DNA of 64,000 bases from Ifrita kowaldi. Lineage: Eukaryota > Chordata > Aves > Passeriformes > Cinclosomatidae. Shown piece by piece: positions 14,901 through 29,500 of this stretch. Numbering within the stretch: the stretch's first letter is position 1; each line of letters opens with the position of its first letter. The notes under the pieces are model-generated. The model ran no database searches. It was not told the DNA's origin and saw only the letters and a list, made by a program, of their open reading frames with translations. A program made the position numbers and the translations under genes. The stretch covers positions 190,967 through 254,966 of the forward strand of contig VZRS01009530.1 of NCBI GenBank assembly GCA_013398055.1. The letters are read 5' to 3'.

Positions 14901-15640
14901 ATGAGCCTGAAGCCACTGAAAACATTGTTCCAGACACACCACTGCTAATCAAACATAAGTCAATAAATGTATCAGCAGGTGTTTCGTAGTCAGACGTCCT
15001 AGATGCAAATGTCAGATTGGACTGTAAGAATGTGAAAATCAGAAGAAATGAAGTAGACTTTTTAAAGTTTATGCATATTTCTAATAGCAGGTGACCACCG
15101 ATAATGAGTCAGGCAGTCCCCCTAGAACTCTTATATCTCCCCAGAAGTCTCTCCCATTTTTGCACTCAGCTTTTCTGTTCCTTATCTACCTCATTTATAA
15201 CCTTTTCATCTTGTCTCTTTTAGGTTTTAACAGTTTGATGTTATGGTTTCTTTATGAACCAGGTTCAGTACCATCCCAAAACTTTGACACCAATAAAAAT
15301 CTGTTTGGTTTTTTTTTCGGCTAAACCAAGGGGAAAACCACAGTTCTTTAATATGAGGCCATAACTTCTCTGTTCCAAGAGCAGGCTCATTACTTCACTG
15401 TTAAGGAACAAACATACTGTAACCACACAAGAAAATTGAACAGCTCTTTTCTAGTTATTAAGCTGCTGTTTTTTTCTTGGCAGGGGGGAGGAGGATATTG
15501 TTGGCTTTTATGTCTTTCATTTCATACCATGCAATGTTGCCCCCAAGCACCACTGTGCATGACACCCTTTGCTGTGATATATAACATGAAGTGTTGATGT
15601 CCTGCCCAAAGAATGTTGCGGTAGTTGGTGAACACCTGTG
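11918..15640. other. Gene-free non-coding DNA
   Basis: AT-rich unique-looking sequence lies between a CR1 and the LTR. There are short A-runs near 14357 and 14771. A 166-codon minus-strand frame at 13090-13590 has no features of a known protein. Nothing else was recognised. Confidence 0.7.
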
Positions 15641-15976
15641 TGTTGGGGCTGCCATGGGTGTTTCTCCAGGTTGCTGGTTCTGTTGAAGTTAATGTATTCC
15701 AGTTTAAACTCCCCGGTTGGCTGATGGCCTCAGCCCCTGGTCCATCCCCTGGGGCTCTCCCATTGGTTGCTGTTCCCTGACCCCGCCTTCCCCTAACCCC
15801 GAGAAAAACCTGTGTACGTTGTTATGCTTCGGATTCGCTCGCTTCCCTTCGAGGGGTGAAGGTGCTCGCCTGTTGGAATAAAGGCTACAGCGGATTCCCT
15901 TCCCAGCTCTTTGTTACCGACTCATGTTACTGAACCTGCCCTGGTTCTGTGGGAGCTCGCGGGACCCCACGGAACA
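15641..15976 (+). mobile_element. Solo LTR of an endogenous retrovirus
   Basis: A GC- and CpG-rich block of about 336 bp contrasts with its AT-rich flanks. It begins TGTTGG and ends GGAACA, giving a TGTT/AACA terminal inverted repeat. Inside are an inverted CCAAT box (ATTGG, 15762-15766), a GC box (CCCCGCC, 15781-15787) and a polyadenylation signal AATAAA (15877-15882). A short U5-like end rich in CpG follows. No gag/pol/env sequence follows or precedes it, so it looks like a solo LTR left by recombination. I could not find a clean target-site duplication, so the exact ends are provisional. Orientation follows the AATAAA. Confidence 0.72.
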
Positions 15977-17851
15977 GGCAGGTAAATAGTGACAGAGTGT
16001 CTTGGGAAGAGCAAGGTGTCGGTGTGATTACTGAATGCCTGCTTCTATTAACACAAAACCCAGAGCATCTATTGCAGAAATCAGAAGGGTTCATGTATGC
16101 TACAATGAAATAGGCTTCCATACTGTCTAGAAAGGTAAATGCAGATTTGGCATTGAGTAGAGGCCGATGTATGATCTGTGAAGCTGGAAGCAGGAGACAT
16201 GATAAAATGATGTATTTTGTGTGTACAGGCCCATTGTGCAGAAATGAAAATAAGGTGAGAATGACAGCAGTTTTTCTGTTGAAGAAAACTAATCTGCTGA
16301 AAATGGAAATATCCTGGGGAATGTTGATCTCTGTAGACACTTGTTTGGCTTTTTCACAAAATGGGTTTTATACTTTGGCTGCCGATCTAGACATCAGGAT
16401 CCCAGAGTTTTCAACAATCAGCCCTTCAGATACTTGCTGCTTCCTGACTACCAAGAGCTCCATCCTTCCAGGGCAATGCAATTCAGCATGTGAAAGGACT
16501 GGGAAACTCAGAGTCCCCTGGGAACTCATTGCCCAAATACCCACCCACTAAAGAGCCCAGGCAACATAGCTGCCTTTAATAACATGAGCTCAGCCCTTGG
16601 AATGTTTTGCTTTTTAAAAATTTAGAGCTTCCAGACTCCCATTTGCAACAGAAATCAGCTTTCAAAATTTCATTTTGATTTGTGATGCTTAAAAAATAAT
16701 AAATGTTACCTTAAAAATGACTAGAGAAGAATGATGGGAAAGAAAAAAGGGAAAGTTAAGTGGAGATGGACAAGCTAGAAATTATTATTATTAAAATTGA
16801 TGAGCTGGATGTTAAATGCAAGAAAATGTATCAGTATTGCATGTCAATGGGACCCTTTTACAATATTCATAATCTCAAGTAAAAAGAGCACCCTCGTGTC
16901 TGTGTTTTCTTTGGTCTTTTCCCTTTGCATCATCATCTATTGTATTCAGCCTAGAGCTACATGTCCCCTTAGCATTTATTAGTACGACACCAAAAGCAGG
17001 ACTACTCACAAAAATATAGACCTCCTAGAGTGCATCTCATGATTATCAGCATTTTGGAACAAAACCCAGGGGTGAAATTCTGGCTTGATTTATATCCCTG
17101 ACTATTATTTTAATGAGACTATTATTGCATGCTATTTTCTTTTCTCAGGTGCTATACAGATATATTGACTTAAGTAGTCTTATTATTTTGGTGTCGGAGC
17201 CAGCAGATCTCATAAATTACTTTCAAGTTGACAACAACTTTTTGCAGTTCTTTCCTGTGATTTCTATGAACTTTTTTTAATTTGGGCTTTTTTTCGGCCA
17301 TCATGCAATCTTTCGTTTCACACAGTTATTCTGTGAGAGGGGTTCCCTAGACCGTGATTATAATTGCTCTGCATACCTGCCCTTTTATGCAGAACTCTCC
17401 CAAGAAATCTCATTTTCATTCTATGCAAGTCATTCTTTTGCCCTCCTTGCTGGCCATCAATTTGACATGTACTTTGTGACTTCCTTAATCAACATCTAGT
17501 TCAATGATTAACTTGATACTGCAGATTATTTAGCATATTCCTGTTGTGTTGATTTTGCAACTTATTGTTCTATTCATCCTGATCACTAACATTTAAACTA
17601 ATATTGCTATTCACAATCATTGCCTGTCAGCTGAAGTATTTCAATTCTTGTGTGATCTTTATACATCAGCAGAGGTATTTGAATGCTTGTATAATCCTTA
17701 TATAATGAAATTTTACAGTGTTCTTGTTTTTCTCTTCGTAACATCTAATTCTTCTTCTGCCGATGAATTTTTAAAGCATTTTTCTTATGTAGATTACTTA
17801 CAGTCTAAATGATTTTTCAGCTATTTGCTTTCACAGTATAATATAATGTTA
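15977..17851. other. Gene-free non-coding DNA
   Basis: No retroviral internal sequence follows the LTR. Two overlapping frames of about 135 codons (16147-16551 and the opposite strand) are unrecognised and appear fortuitous. Confidence 0.68.
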
Positions 17852-18200
17852 GACTCACACAAAATTCTGATGGGAAGAAACTTCTGGAAGCATGTAGTTT
17901 AACTTCCTGCTCACATCAGCTATAAGGGCAGACCAGGCTTCTCTGGGCTTTATTGCGAAAATGAAGGATGGAGACAGCACACCCTCTTCATAACCAGGCA
18001 AACTGTTTCAGCTGGTGAAAGCTTTTCCTTCTGTCTAGTCTGGACTTTTCCTTTTTCAGTTTATGACCATTTTCTCTCATCCCATCACCACCACATTACT
18101 ATGAACAGCCTGGCTCCACCTTCTCAATTACACTCCATCATCTTGTAGTAGTTCCTTTGAAATCCTCTCAGCAGGATAGTCTCCTTTTTATTTGGCCACA
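17852..18200 (-). mobile_element. Old, diverged CR1 fragment
   Basis: Read on the minus strand this is a degenerate CR1 3' region. On the + strand it shows the reverse complement of CR1 landmarks: an AATTCTGATGGGAAGAAACTTCTGGA-type start, AACTTCCTGCTCA, GGATGGAGACAGCACA, GTGAAAGCTTTTCCTTCTGTCTAGTCTGGAC, CAGTTTATGACCATTTTCTCTC and GAACAGCCTGGCTCCACCTTCTC. Many substitutions and small indels indicate an old insertion. It has no coding capacity and its boundaries are approximate. Confidence 0.8.
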
Positions 18201-21200
18201 GAACCAAAATCTTTGTGTTGTTTGGTCGTTGACCATCATCTTAAAAACCTAAAATAATGCCAGCATGTGTGATTTTTCTATTGCTTTACCCTTTGCTGCA
18301 ATCACATTTGCTGCTGTGTCCTGTGCTTCAGACAGAAGTTGATTAATTAACTCCGTTCAGCTCTCTCAGGACTACTTTGCCATGTTTTAGATCATTTTCT
18401 CTTGGCAGATTGTGAAATGGTGACACTGTTGTTAATTTAATTAAGTGATAACCTCCCCGTTTCCAATGTGCATTTTGGCATCAGTCAGGTCCTGGACCCT
18501 GACTGACTTTCCCTGGGCAGCCTCCTTTCTGGTTTTGAAGCCATGGCATTCACTGCAGTCCTTGCTGTGTTTTGCTGGACAGCCTGTTAAGATCTATCGT
18601 CAGGCATGGAACTTCTGGGATTTTATCACACTTTTATTTCAGCTCCATCTTCAGTTTTCCCTTTTTCTTTTTTGAATTAGTATTTTTTGGCATTTTGTTT
18701 TGACTTTTATCCCCAAATATCTGCAGATAGCAATTGAGGTTTCATGTGTAATGTCAACTTCATCAACTAATCAAGCTCAATATTTTTGTTTGGAAATCAG
18801 TTATTTTTAGGCAGAGGTTGTTCTGTACCCGATGTCTCACACCTGCCCAAATCTGGTTGTAGAGTGCCACATTTTTATGCCTTTACCTTAGTTTAGAACA
18901 CCTCTCATAATAGGGAAAATAACAGAAATGCATCTTTTATACGCCACTTGCAACATTTTCTAGACATCAAATTATTCCTTAAACTTCCTCAGCTTTCTGC
19001 GGCATAGATAAGAGACTAAACAGACAAAAAAACTTAAAGCCATTTACAAAATTAGTCTTTTCTGATGTCCCCAGCCAAGACAGAATTCTGCCTTTCTTGG
19101 TCTGTACTGTAAGTCTCCCCACTTTAAGAATCCTGGAGTCAGGATGAGCAGAGTGGTATGTGTACAAAAAACCATACCGCTCAGAAAATTTTGATCCATC
19201 TCATCCACTGATTGTTCACAGTTTTACTGAGTGAACTGTGGAAAATTTTTTCAGGTTCTCTAGCAGGACTCAGAATATTTTGTTATTTACTTTGATATGC
19301 GTAGGTATAAGACCTTGTCAAGAGCTGATGGACAGTTCTTTTTCCTTTATTTAAAAAGACACACCTTAGAGTCAAACCCTAAGATCTGTGAGAGATTTGG
19401 CAGGCAGGTAGAGTGTGTACACTGCCTTTTGAAAAGCTTTATTACATTTAAAGGTGGGCAAGCCCTACGGATTTTTGATCAGTGTGCAAGAAAGCGATTG
19501 CTAAAGGAGAGAGCAAGCTGACCATGAAACTGTAAGGAAGCTACTTAAGACCAATTTGTCCTTCTCACTGAGTCTGATTAGTCAATTCTTTCATTTTAGA
19601 CCCTTGCTGAGTTTTTGCTCATATAAATTCCTGTTACGATTATGTTGATCTTAAGCCCGTGACTCAGTTTCAGAAGGTCACCCAGCAGGTGGCACTCCCT
19701 ATCTGACTTAAACTGATCCAGGAGCCAAGAAGAGAGAGCTTTTGGAACTTACACAGGAGGGCAGACCTGCCAAGCTGCACATCCTGGGTGGTAGACCAGG
19801 ATGGAGCCTTCATCTCCATCCCTACCTTCCCACACAGCACAACATGGGGGCATCTTTTCTGTTGACCCACTTGCAGAGGAACCTTTCTAGGTTTCACGTC
19901 CTCTCCAGCCTCTTTATGCTGTGGCTCCTTCCCTCTGAAAAGTCCAGCTCGTGCAAAGGAGGCTGCAAGTAGCAATGACCAGAAAGGAGCTGTAGAAGTG
20001 AGCTGAAGGGTGACGTGGAGGTCTGTAAAGTGCATGCCTGAAGAAGGCTAAAATAAGCTTGGCCCTGGAGTGAATACGGATAGATTGACGTGCATACGCA
20101 TTTGTCCCAAGATGTATAATTTACATCTCACTCTTCTGTAGGTTTTTGTGACCTTTTCAATATTTCAAGTTTCATTTAATTAGCATATTTCTTCTGGTTA
20201 CAGAGGCTGAAAGGTTAGAAAGGTTGAAATCAGAGATAAACAGATATCTCCTTTGAGTCAACAGATGAAAAAGGCACAGTCTGACACAAACTAAAATTAT
20301 AATTAATGGAAAATATGAGACAGTGAAAAAAGCATCAAATATGAAACAAGATGTCAAATGTCTAGAGAAGTTGATTCTGAGGTGGCTTCTGCCTAGCCGG
20401 AGTTTCTCTGTATTTTGGTAGCTTTCATCCTTCCACCTCTCATTTTTCCCATTGAGAAACACCTGAAATATCTTTTACATTCTTCATCTCACTATAGATT
20501 CTGTTCTCTTTGCATCTCCTATAGCTTTAGTATTCCCATGTTCCCAAAGAAATTGTCATGATGTCTTTTCTTGATTAATTTTGCTGCCCTACATCCTTCC
20601 CCTTCGTACCCTTTATAGTAGTTTGCAAATGAAAGCACCCCGGGACAAGTCATACAAGAGTTCTAAATTTAAGCAAGATTTTTAGATATTTATTTTCTAT
20701 GTCCAAACACATTAGAGGAAGTTCTCTTTTCTGCACCAGAAGAAATATTCCTTACAGTCTAAATAGAGATACCATTTTGTTTTCCTAATTGGAGGTATAC
20801 TACAGAGTAAAGGGATGTTTTTCTTCATTCATGAGTATGTATTTTAAACTCTAGTGACTAATCATGGAGCTGATATGATCTGAATGTTCATATCATAATG
20901 GATCCTTATACTACTGGTTTTATTCTGTTGACTGTTCTAGTTGTTCTTATTTCTCACCTGTGTCTGTTCAATAAATTTGTGCCTGCCATTACATGTTGCA
21001 GTTTATGAAACCAGACTTATGAAATGCATAAACCCTGTTTTGATGATCAGAGATGCATCAGAGTTTGCTGTATCAGAGACTTAAAACCACTGCCCAGAGT
21101 TAAAGGGTTGATCATCAGAGAGGTACAGCAGGATTTTATTTTCTCATATGATGCTGGTGAGGTGTTGAAGTGCTGTGTTTATACATAAGAGAATGCGTGT

Positions 21201-22356
21201 TGTGTTGGTAGAATCAGAAATCCTTATTTTTAGCCTCCAGGGATTCCTTATTTTATCATTCAGCATGGGGTTTTAGGGCAATAAACAATCTGCATTATGG
21301 ATCACAGCTATGAAATGGGGGATCAATTACAGCACAACTTCCACTTGCTAAATATTACATACATACATATGTCAAGTGTTTGTGCATGTGTATGGCCCTG
21401 TTCTTTCAGTATGTAAGCTCTAAATGCATTCTAAATTTATGCTACATAAAAATGAGAAAAGGCTGCCATGAACTGTGGATTCCATAATTATTTTGTCCTA
21501 GGCAATATTCCAAGACACAGAGAACTACGCAGAGAATCGATGTTATTTCTATTACGGAGTCATTAGTGTCAAACTCAAGCCCTCAAAATAATAAGCCATA
21601 GCTCATTTTCCCAGAACTGAGAAATTATATGTTTTTAATTTTCCTGTCATTATTTAAATACCGTTTTTTGGGATTTTTTCTTAGTTATTCTCAATCTGTA
21701 TAAATTGGATACACATACCTATGTGCACTTTTCTATATTCACATGTAAGTATGTGAAAGACTGTGCATGACTTTTACTTTTCCATATATGTATTAATTCC
21801 AGAGGAAAATCAATTCCAGTTGCACACATGTGAAATGTCTGTTTTTCATAGCCTGTCTGGCAGAAAATACTTTGTTCTGTTGGGACCATGATAACAGGGA
21901 GCTATATGAACTCTTTTATGTCTGCATGCATATTCTCAATCTTCCATTTACAATGACCTTTATTGTATTTTAGATCTCTCAAAATGTTCTGATTAAAGAG
22001 GCTTGTCATGACAATTAAAAGTAGCCTAGTTTTTTAGTGGTTATCATATATTAAATTCTAAGTATCTTAATTTACTGGCAGTGTCTTGCTTTCAAAGACG
22101 GAGACTGACAAGTCTGTAATTATAGTTTGTATGATTTCACCATTTTTTCCCAGCAAGAACAAATATGCAGACTACATCTATAATGCTTCATTAACATCCT
22201 TATTAAAAAAGCTCTTCAGTATCTGACTGCATTAATTTTTTAAATTTATTTTTTGTTATGATCTGTAAGATGGAAAAACCTTTTAATCTCTACTTTATGT
22301 GCCAGAAGATATAGAAGTGAGAATAAGGTCTGGAATTCAAAAGGTTTTAGTTTCTT

Positions 22357-22376
22357 AAAAAAAAAAAAAAAAAAAA
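22357..22376. repeat. Poly(A) tract
   Basis: A run of 20 A residues. I see no recognisable retroposed gene body immediately 5' of it and no flanking duplication, so a processed copy is not supported. Confidence 0.95.
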
Positions 22377-25300
22377 TTAGAAAGGATCTGACTTCTTCAA
22401 GGTCATATTGGAAATGTGGAGCAAAGTAAGGTCTCAGATTCCAGGCTAGTGCCCTTCACGCAATGTGTAATATGCTAGGTAATATACTGCTAGAAGAGAT
22501 TACTGAGATCCCTTTAGGGAAAAGGAGGAAAAAAAAGGATTCATATCCTTCAGGAAAAAAAAGATAATAGATGTATAAATGTTTGAACCTGCATTCATTT
22601 TCCAATACTTTTGTTGAAAATTGAAAGCACGTAGTATGTTGCAGGGCTGTTCACCTACATGCTGGTCCTTAGAAATGTATGAGTGCTTTTCATTCTGCCA
22701 AATAAATGCATCCTGTAGGGTACAATCACTGTTCAAGCATTCCTTATTGCAGGTTGTCACTCGTATTTGAATTGCGCATTTTTCTCCAAATGAACTAAGA
22801 ATTCTCTACACAGGTTTTTTCCAACCCTTTACTGGACATGTCACTTGATGAAAGTTCAATTTTGCAAAACATCCCCATCCCCAAACTTCCTCGGGTCTTA
22901 GACACATTGTTTTTCATATTGTTTGGGTTTAACTCTGCTACCAACAAAGAAAAACTGACTTTGCATTTTTTCTTTCTTAAAATTCAAATTTAGCATGGGA
23001 AACAGTAAACACAAATGCTGAATTCATGGTTTTGCAAATGCAAAAGCTTAGACAAAAAGCTATAAGAATTTTTACAGTACTCTTATGAACTATTCAGAAG
23101 TTCAGTCCACTTTTTGTATGAGATGCCAATATCCTGATGATATGTCAAGGCACAAAGCTTAATATGCAGAGAATCTGTAGCGTCTTGGTTTTTATTATTT
23201 CTAGGGTTTAAAATTACACAGGAGACAACGTGCACTGCAGTGTAAAAATGACTGGGGCCTCTTTCACTTTCATTTTGTGTCTAGTCTGTGTTTTGGAGGG
23301 ACAGACTGTGAATTGTACATTGCATTGACAGATACCACGACCTTAAACTATTACTAATATGCATTCTCATGATTATAATGCACTTTTCCTCTTGCCCCAT
23401 GTTAGAGGCTGAGTAACCAGACAGGTGACCAGGAATGGCTGCTCTTCCTTTGTATGCTGGGAAGCCTGAGAAGGAAAAGCTTCACTCCGAGGTGAAGCCA
23501 CTCTGCATTGTTTTGCACTCCAATGACAAAAGTAACCTGGAATTTAATTTCTTTTGAAAACCCCTTTGTTGAGGCCTTGAAAAAAAAAGTAAGAATCTTA
23601 GTCAAAATATGTTTATAGTAAGTTTACTTTTATCCATTGTCTGATTCTAAACAGTAAAGAGAGCAACACAGAGTCATCCTCATGCAAAACAGTAATGTTA
23701 TAATTCAGTGAGAGATCTGCCTTCAAAACCTTTAGCAACTCCAGCTGGCAGCTGTAACTTTTTTTTGGCACTGAGACCTCTGGAAAAAAAGGAGATAGCA
23801 GGATGAAAAACTGCAAAAGAACACTAGAAGTGGAATCATTTTCCTGTAAGTGGGAAAGTTTCCAAGGGTTAATCATACTGAAAATAGAACATTTTAATTG
23901 TACACCTAACTTGCTACCATCAGCTCTAAATTTCTAAGTGACAAACTGTCCCCACAAGGCACAATAGAACATTTATTTTTAAATAAAAAAAACTACTTTT
24001 TTTTTTCTGCCATTAATGATGAGAGACACTGCAAAGCTTTGCAGTTCTGTTTAATTTCACAACTATTTCAAAACATAGATTCCAGAACTGTGGCTGTAGA
24101 CTACTGATGGACAATAGCCATCCCTACTGCCTGCTGAAATACATACACAAGTCATATTTTTGTGCTAAGAGTGCTGATTTTCCATGAGAAACTTGAAGAT
24201 TGATAACAATCACTTGTCCTGCACTGCGCTAGAAATGTCTGTTCAACCCAGAGTGGTGGAGCTAAACAAAATAACCAAGAATCAAACATGCATTAAGGCC
24301 ACCTTAACTATTTTCCTGAGCATTTACTTGTAGCCTGGAAACCATAATTTCCTTTCATGGGTCATTAGCACAAGGAAAAGGTGCTACAATTCACATCCCA
24401 CAGAGGCCTGGGAAATACCTTATTAAAACTATGTTGCCTCCACCTAATTAAGACCACAGAGAGGTGGTTTGTGTGCTCACTGCTCTGCCATTCTCTGCTC
24501 CATTGAAAACTTGTGTTCCAAAATCAAGGGCTCGGAAGTTAGGAAATACTGCGGCTAAGTTGGTTTTGGTTCACAGTTACATGATTTCAAAGAATTTTTA
24601 CCGCTGTTCCAGGAGGCACTTTCTTTCCAGATCTTGATGACCCATGGGATTAGTGGGTCCCAATTTCCCTAAAGGCCTGTTACAAGTCCTCCAGTGAGGA
24701 ACATTTCAGGAATCTCCAAAAGCGTCCTCATTCTCTTCCCCTTCTCTGTGGGTTTCTCCTGGAGTATAATTATTATTACACAAGACAGCAGATGCAGAAC
24801 TGAAACAGGTAGCCCCCAAGTATTTGTAGGCTTTCTGAAACGACACTTGCAGCTTTTTGTAGTGTATCTGGCAGTGATCAAGTGCGAACCTGTGAGTTTT
24901 ATCTTCAGTCAGTATTATGAAAAGAAAACACAGAAAAGCTGCCCTGGAACAAGAAGAAAGGTTTTCTTTCTCCCTTAAGACAACATGTGCAGTCTGAACA
25001 TCAAAGGCAATGACTGAAAGAGAAGCAAAAGGATGCATAAACTCTGCTAACTTGAAGACATTTAGCAACACCTCACTTGGATGATTGGGCAGCATCATTA
25101 ACAAAACCCATGGATAATTTCCATTTAAAGGGAAGAGGGTACTATGGCAATGGAGCATCAGCTCTTGTCATCCTTGGCTCCTGAAGCTGTGAGGTTATTT
25201 CAGCCACGAGCCTCTGGACCACACTTCTTTGCCCATGGCAATGTTGTCACTTCCATGAAAACCTTCCTATGTGCCTACTGCATTCACCCTGTTTGGTAAG

Positions 25301-26559
25301 GAATGATATGTATGGGAGCGAGTGATAAATTATGTTCAGCATAACAGTGGTGCAAAAAAATCAGCCTTCAGGTATTTGTTGGAGCTGTGTATGGTTCTCT
25401 GCAGCCCAACAGGATTTAAAGTGGGTTCTCAGGTCTTTTTAAATAGGAAAAAAATAAATAAAGGCTGCCTTATTATTAATCATTGCATGAAAATTGTGGT
25501 CTTCGCTTGATGCATCTCACTCAGTTCTCACATGGCCCTAAGAGGCCTTTTTACATCTTTCATTCCATTAAAAATTCTTTCAGTCCTTTCTCTCAAACAC
25601 TTCAGCTGCATTAGCACAGTGCTACAAACCATCCTGGGCCTGCTTTCTGTTGCTGTAGTATATTAAACCAGTCTTGGCTCTATAAATTTTCTTCATAGGC
25701 TTGGCCATATCTTTGTCTCAAATACTTTTCTGAAGTTTATGGGATCCTTCATTTTTCATGGGTCGTAAAGTTAGAATGAACTGTTGAGGTATCTGTTTTG
25801 CCCTCCCAGATAAAACATTCCACATAATTTCTCTGAAAGAGATTACACTCGGATGGACCTGCCCCAGGCCTATCTTACAGCTCTGTGGAGGCTTCCTGCA
25901 GAAACGCCAGGCAAATATTTTGATAGAATACTTTCCTCACTTTCTGGACTCTTTCTTGTCTGTTGGCACTGCTTCTGACAGAACCTCAGTAGTACAGACT
26001 TGTGTAGCAAATTGCAGGGTTTATCAAAGGTGGCAGGGTGCCAGGGCTGCCGGGTGCTCTGAAGGTCGTCACCTGCAAGCGATTGTAGTGTGCAGCATCT
26101 CTGCACTGCCCTCTTAAAAAGCTCTGATCCTGGAGCAAACTCTGGAAGGCACAAACATGCCCAATTTACATTTCCTTGCTTGATCTTGTGTCTACAATTA
26201 TCTTGGAATATGTAAGCCAGAGATAGATTGATTATGTTTTTATTTTGTGTAAACAAAATCAAAGCTTCATAAGGTTTTGGAAATTCTAAGTTTGTTAGAA
26301 TATGCTTTACAAACTTCTCTTTTACTTCTGTTTTCTTCTTCAACAGTATGTATTCTACATACAATGACAAGCATAAAATTTTCATTTAAAATATAAATTC
26401 ACTGACTGAAATATAAATAAAAGCAAAATATACTTTTATTTCTAATTGCATTATCCTGTTACAAGGAGGCTCTGTGAAATGTACATGCTTTTCTGATGAT
26501 TGAGTACACTGTGTTTCCAGCCTTGTACTTCGTGGGTAAAACTCTGCTGTTTCCATAGG

Positions 26560-26580
26560 AAAAAAAAAAAAAAAAAAAAA
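26560..26580. repeat. Poly(A) tract
   Basis: A run of 21 A residues continues into GAAAGGAAAA. There is no recognisable retroposed gene upstream. Confidence 0.95.
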
Positions 26581-29500
26581 GAAAGGAAAATGGCAAAAGA
26601 ACATGTTCTGGAATAGAATTATTCCACTATTGAACTAATGTGAGTTTCCAACCATTTCTGTGTGTGCGTGTGGAATAGAGCCCTGTTATAGCAGCCTTTT
26701 TATTGCAAAGCTTTAAAAATATGACTCATGGGTGTTTTGTCAGTGGAAATGTTTGTAAAAGATGTTAGAGTATTATTTGTTTTCAAATTGTCTGTTCACT
26801 CTGATTTCAAAAGTTTATATACAGATCACATTCAATAATCTCTTGATTCAAATCATCTGAATGTAAGTTGGTGTGGATAAAAACCACTTCATCACTTTTT
26901 TTGTTCAACTTTCCATGTGATATCTATTATAGAAGAGAGTCCACTTTTTAAAATAATGTTTGTTACTGTAGAAGTTGAGTTTAAACACTTTTTTTTGCTT
27001 AAATATCTGTCATCAGAAAAGCATGTAAATGCACACATCAATTAAATGCAAATTTTCAAGTTAAATAGATAACTAAGACCCTTTATGCCTTAAAGGGTAA
27101 ATTAATAATAAGATTATCAGTACCACTGTGAATTTACTGACCAATGACTAATTGGAATAAAGTCTTCGTAGAAAAAGTAACAACGAAAAAATTCATAATA
27201 TTAAGAATGTTATTAAGGCATACATAAAGTTGTTACTCATGTTGAAGTGAGAATTTTATTTATTAATAACCATGAGAGTAACATCCAAATATGCAAAACC
27301 TAAACCTCTATTAACTTCAGAACTCATAGAACAATGTAAAGATTTTATTATTTATAAGTGGGCTACTGCTGCTCTTCATGATATTGACTAAAGAAAGGAC
27401 ACCAAAAAAAATCAGAAGGAGAAGGAAAGGGACATGGAGAAAAAGATGCCTTTCATGCTTCATGGAGGTAACCAAATTTTCTATTTCAACCTGGCTTTTT
27501 TACTTTATAGAACCACTGGGTTCGTGGTGATGGAATGAAGAAAGGGTAGTTCACTTCTGTTTATTTAATGGACACCTTTTTCTTCGTCCTCTAATACATT
27601 AAATCATGTTTTATCTCTAACAAAGCATTAAACAAACAAACAAACAAAAAATCTGTTGAAATGATGGTTTGGCAGCGTATTTTTATGTCACCTCTATCTC
27701 TCTGATTCATCAATGTTTCACTGATGTTTAGAGCCACAAAGACGTATTTCACTTATGGTAATATTGCTCCTTGTCGTGAAAATGAACCTGAAGCACTTGG
27801 CAGGATGTGTCCAAAAGTAAATAAACACTAAGGGGCTTTGTTTTGGTTTTTTTTACTAGACATACCTCTTCTCATGGTTTTCTGGTTTTCAAAAATCCAA
27901 CAAGAAGTAAAGTGGCATTTGCAGCCAGGCTGGTGCTTAGGGAAAGTTTGGATGATGTCATTTGGGAACTTCCTAAGAGTGGAACTTGAAGTGAGGTTAG
28001 ACTATGATTGAAAAATATGCATCACTTTCCCAAAATCTCTTGTGATTTTAGGATGATTCTTGAATAGAAGAAGAGGCTAGCATTTTTAGTCAAAATGTCT
28101 GCTTAATTACTTTTTTCTATTGGAAATATTTTTAAATAGAAGAAATTTTTATGAAGTTCAAAGAACTTATTTTTTTTTATTTTTAGGAAAAAAAAAGGTT
28201 TGCTGGAAATGTTTTTAACTGTTTTTTTTTCCCTCAAGTACAGGCCTAACCTTCTGACTCTCCCTTCAACATTCTGCTGAATTTCAGATTACTCTATAAA
28301 CAAGAGTTAACAAATAAATCCAAGTACAGCTAGACAGTTTTGTTTATGAGGAGTCCTATATATTTTAAGACATGTACAAAGTAGAGACTGAACAAAATAA
28401 TGAGAAAATATAATGTTTTCCTGAAGATAAAATGAAATATATTAAAAATTTAATATTCTTTAAATGCTTTAATTAAAGAACGGAATTATATTTCTAACAA
28501 AATGTGAACCTTTTGTTCTTGGTATAGTAATAGCCTGTACTTATCAGCACCTGAAACAAATAAAAATAGTACGTGATCCCAGGAAAACAGTTGGAACATT
28601 TCATCAGAGATCACTAAAACCTTTCCTTCTATGCAGCTCAGGGAAATGAAACTTTTTCTCTGCTCACTGTAATTTCAATATTTTCAGGGGTTTTATTTCA
28701 AAGTCTGTGACCATGTGCTCCTTTTCTGTGGTCATGCAGCTTTTAATTGAGAATAAATTCTGATTAAAAACATTTACTTAACAAAGGTTCCCTAATGAGA
28801 AAAAAGTTTGAGGCATCCAAGCTCTTACTTTTCAAACAACCACAAGGAATACCAGTGACTTGATAAGTTTTCATTAGTCAGAGGAGAAAGAATGAAAAAG
28901 GCAAATCATAGAAAAATTCTAGGTTGTATTAATCTTGTGAGACAAAGATTTTCATCACAAGGTCACTGTACTGAATAACCTGAAGACATGCCTGTCTCTC
29001 AGAAGCTGAGTACAGCTTGTTTCAACAGCTTTTTGCAAGCAGATGTGATCCTGGTACTTTACAACAACTGGAAAAGGGTCAAAACAAATGTGCAGTTCCA
29101 GTTACTCAAAATTAGACAACAGAAATCACTGATATTAAGATCTTGCTTAATGGTTTCTTGTAAATGATATCCAGTTATGGTGGACGACAGCGCAAACATC
29201 CCCAAGAAAAAGTAACTGACTTTATTGGAGCACACATGGATAATGACAGAAAGTTCATATGGAGCCCTTGAGATTACTCAGTGTAGAGGAGTTGTAGCGA
29301 TAAAGTTCCAATATTTTATTCAACACTGAGATTCAACGCTCATCATGGAAACTTCTGTAAGGATTCCAATACTATTGAGAGCTTAGCGACACAGGTAGCA
29401 AAATGGAGATGGCAAAAGCTCTGTTTGCTCATTGCAGTGCCCGTGCTTGGAATTTGGCATAGCTTCAGACGGTAATAATACTACTATTGTATGTGACGAC

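Noticed and set aside
22300..22376. Poly(A) tract as the tail of a processed pseudogene
   Set aside because: The sequence before it shows no gene-like content or polyadenylation signal, and no target-site duplication was seen.
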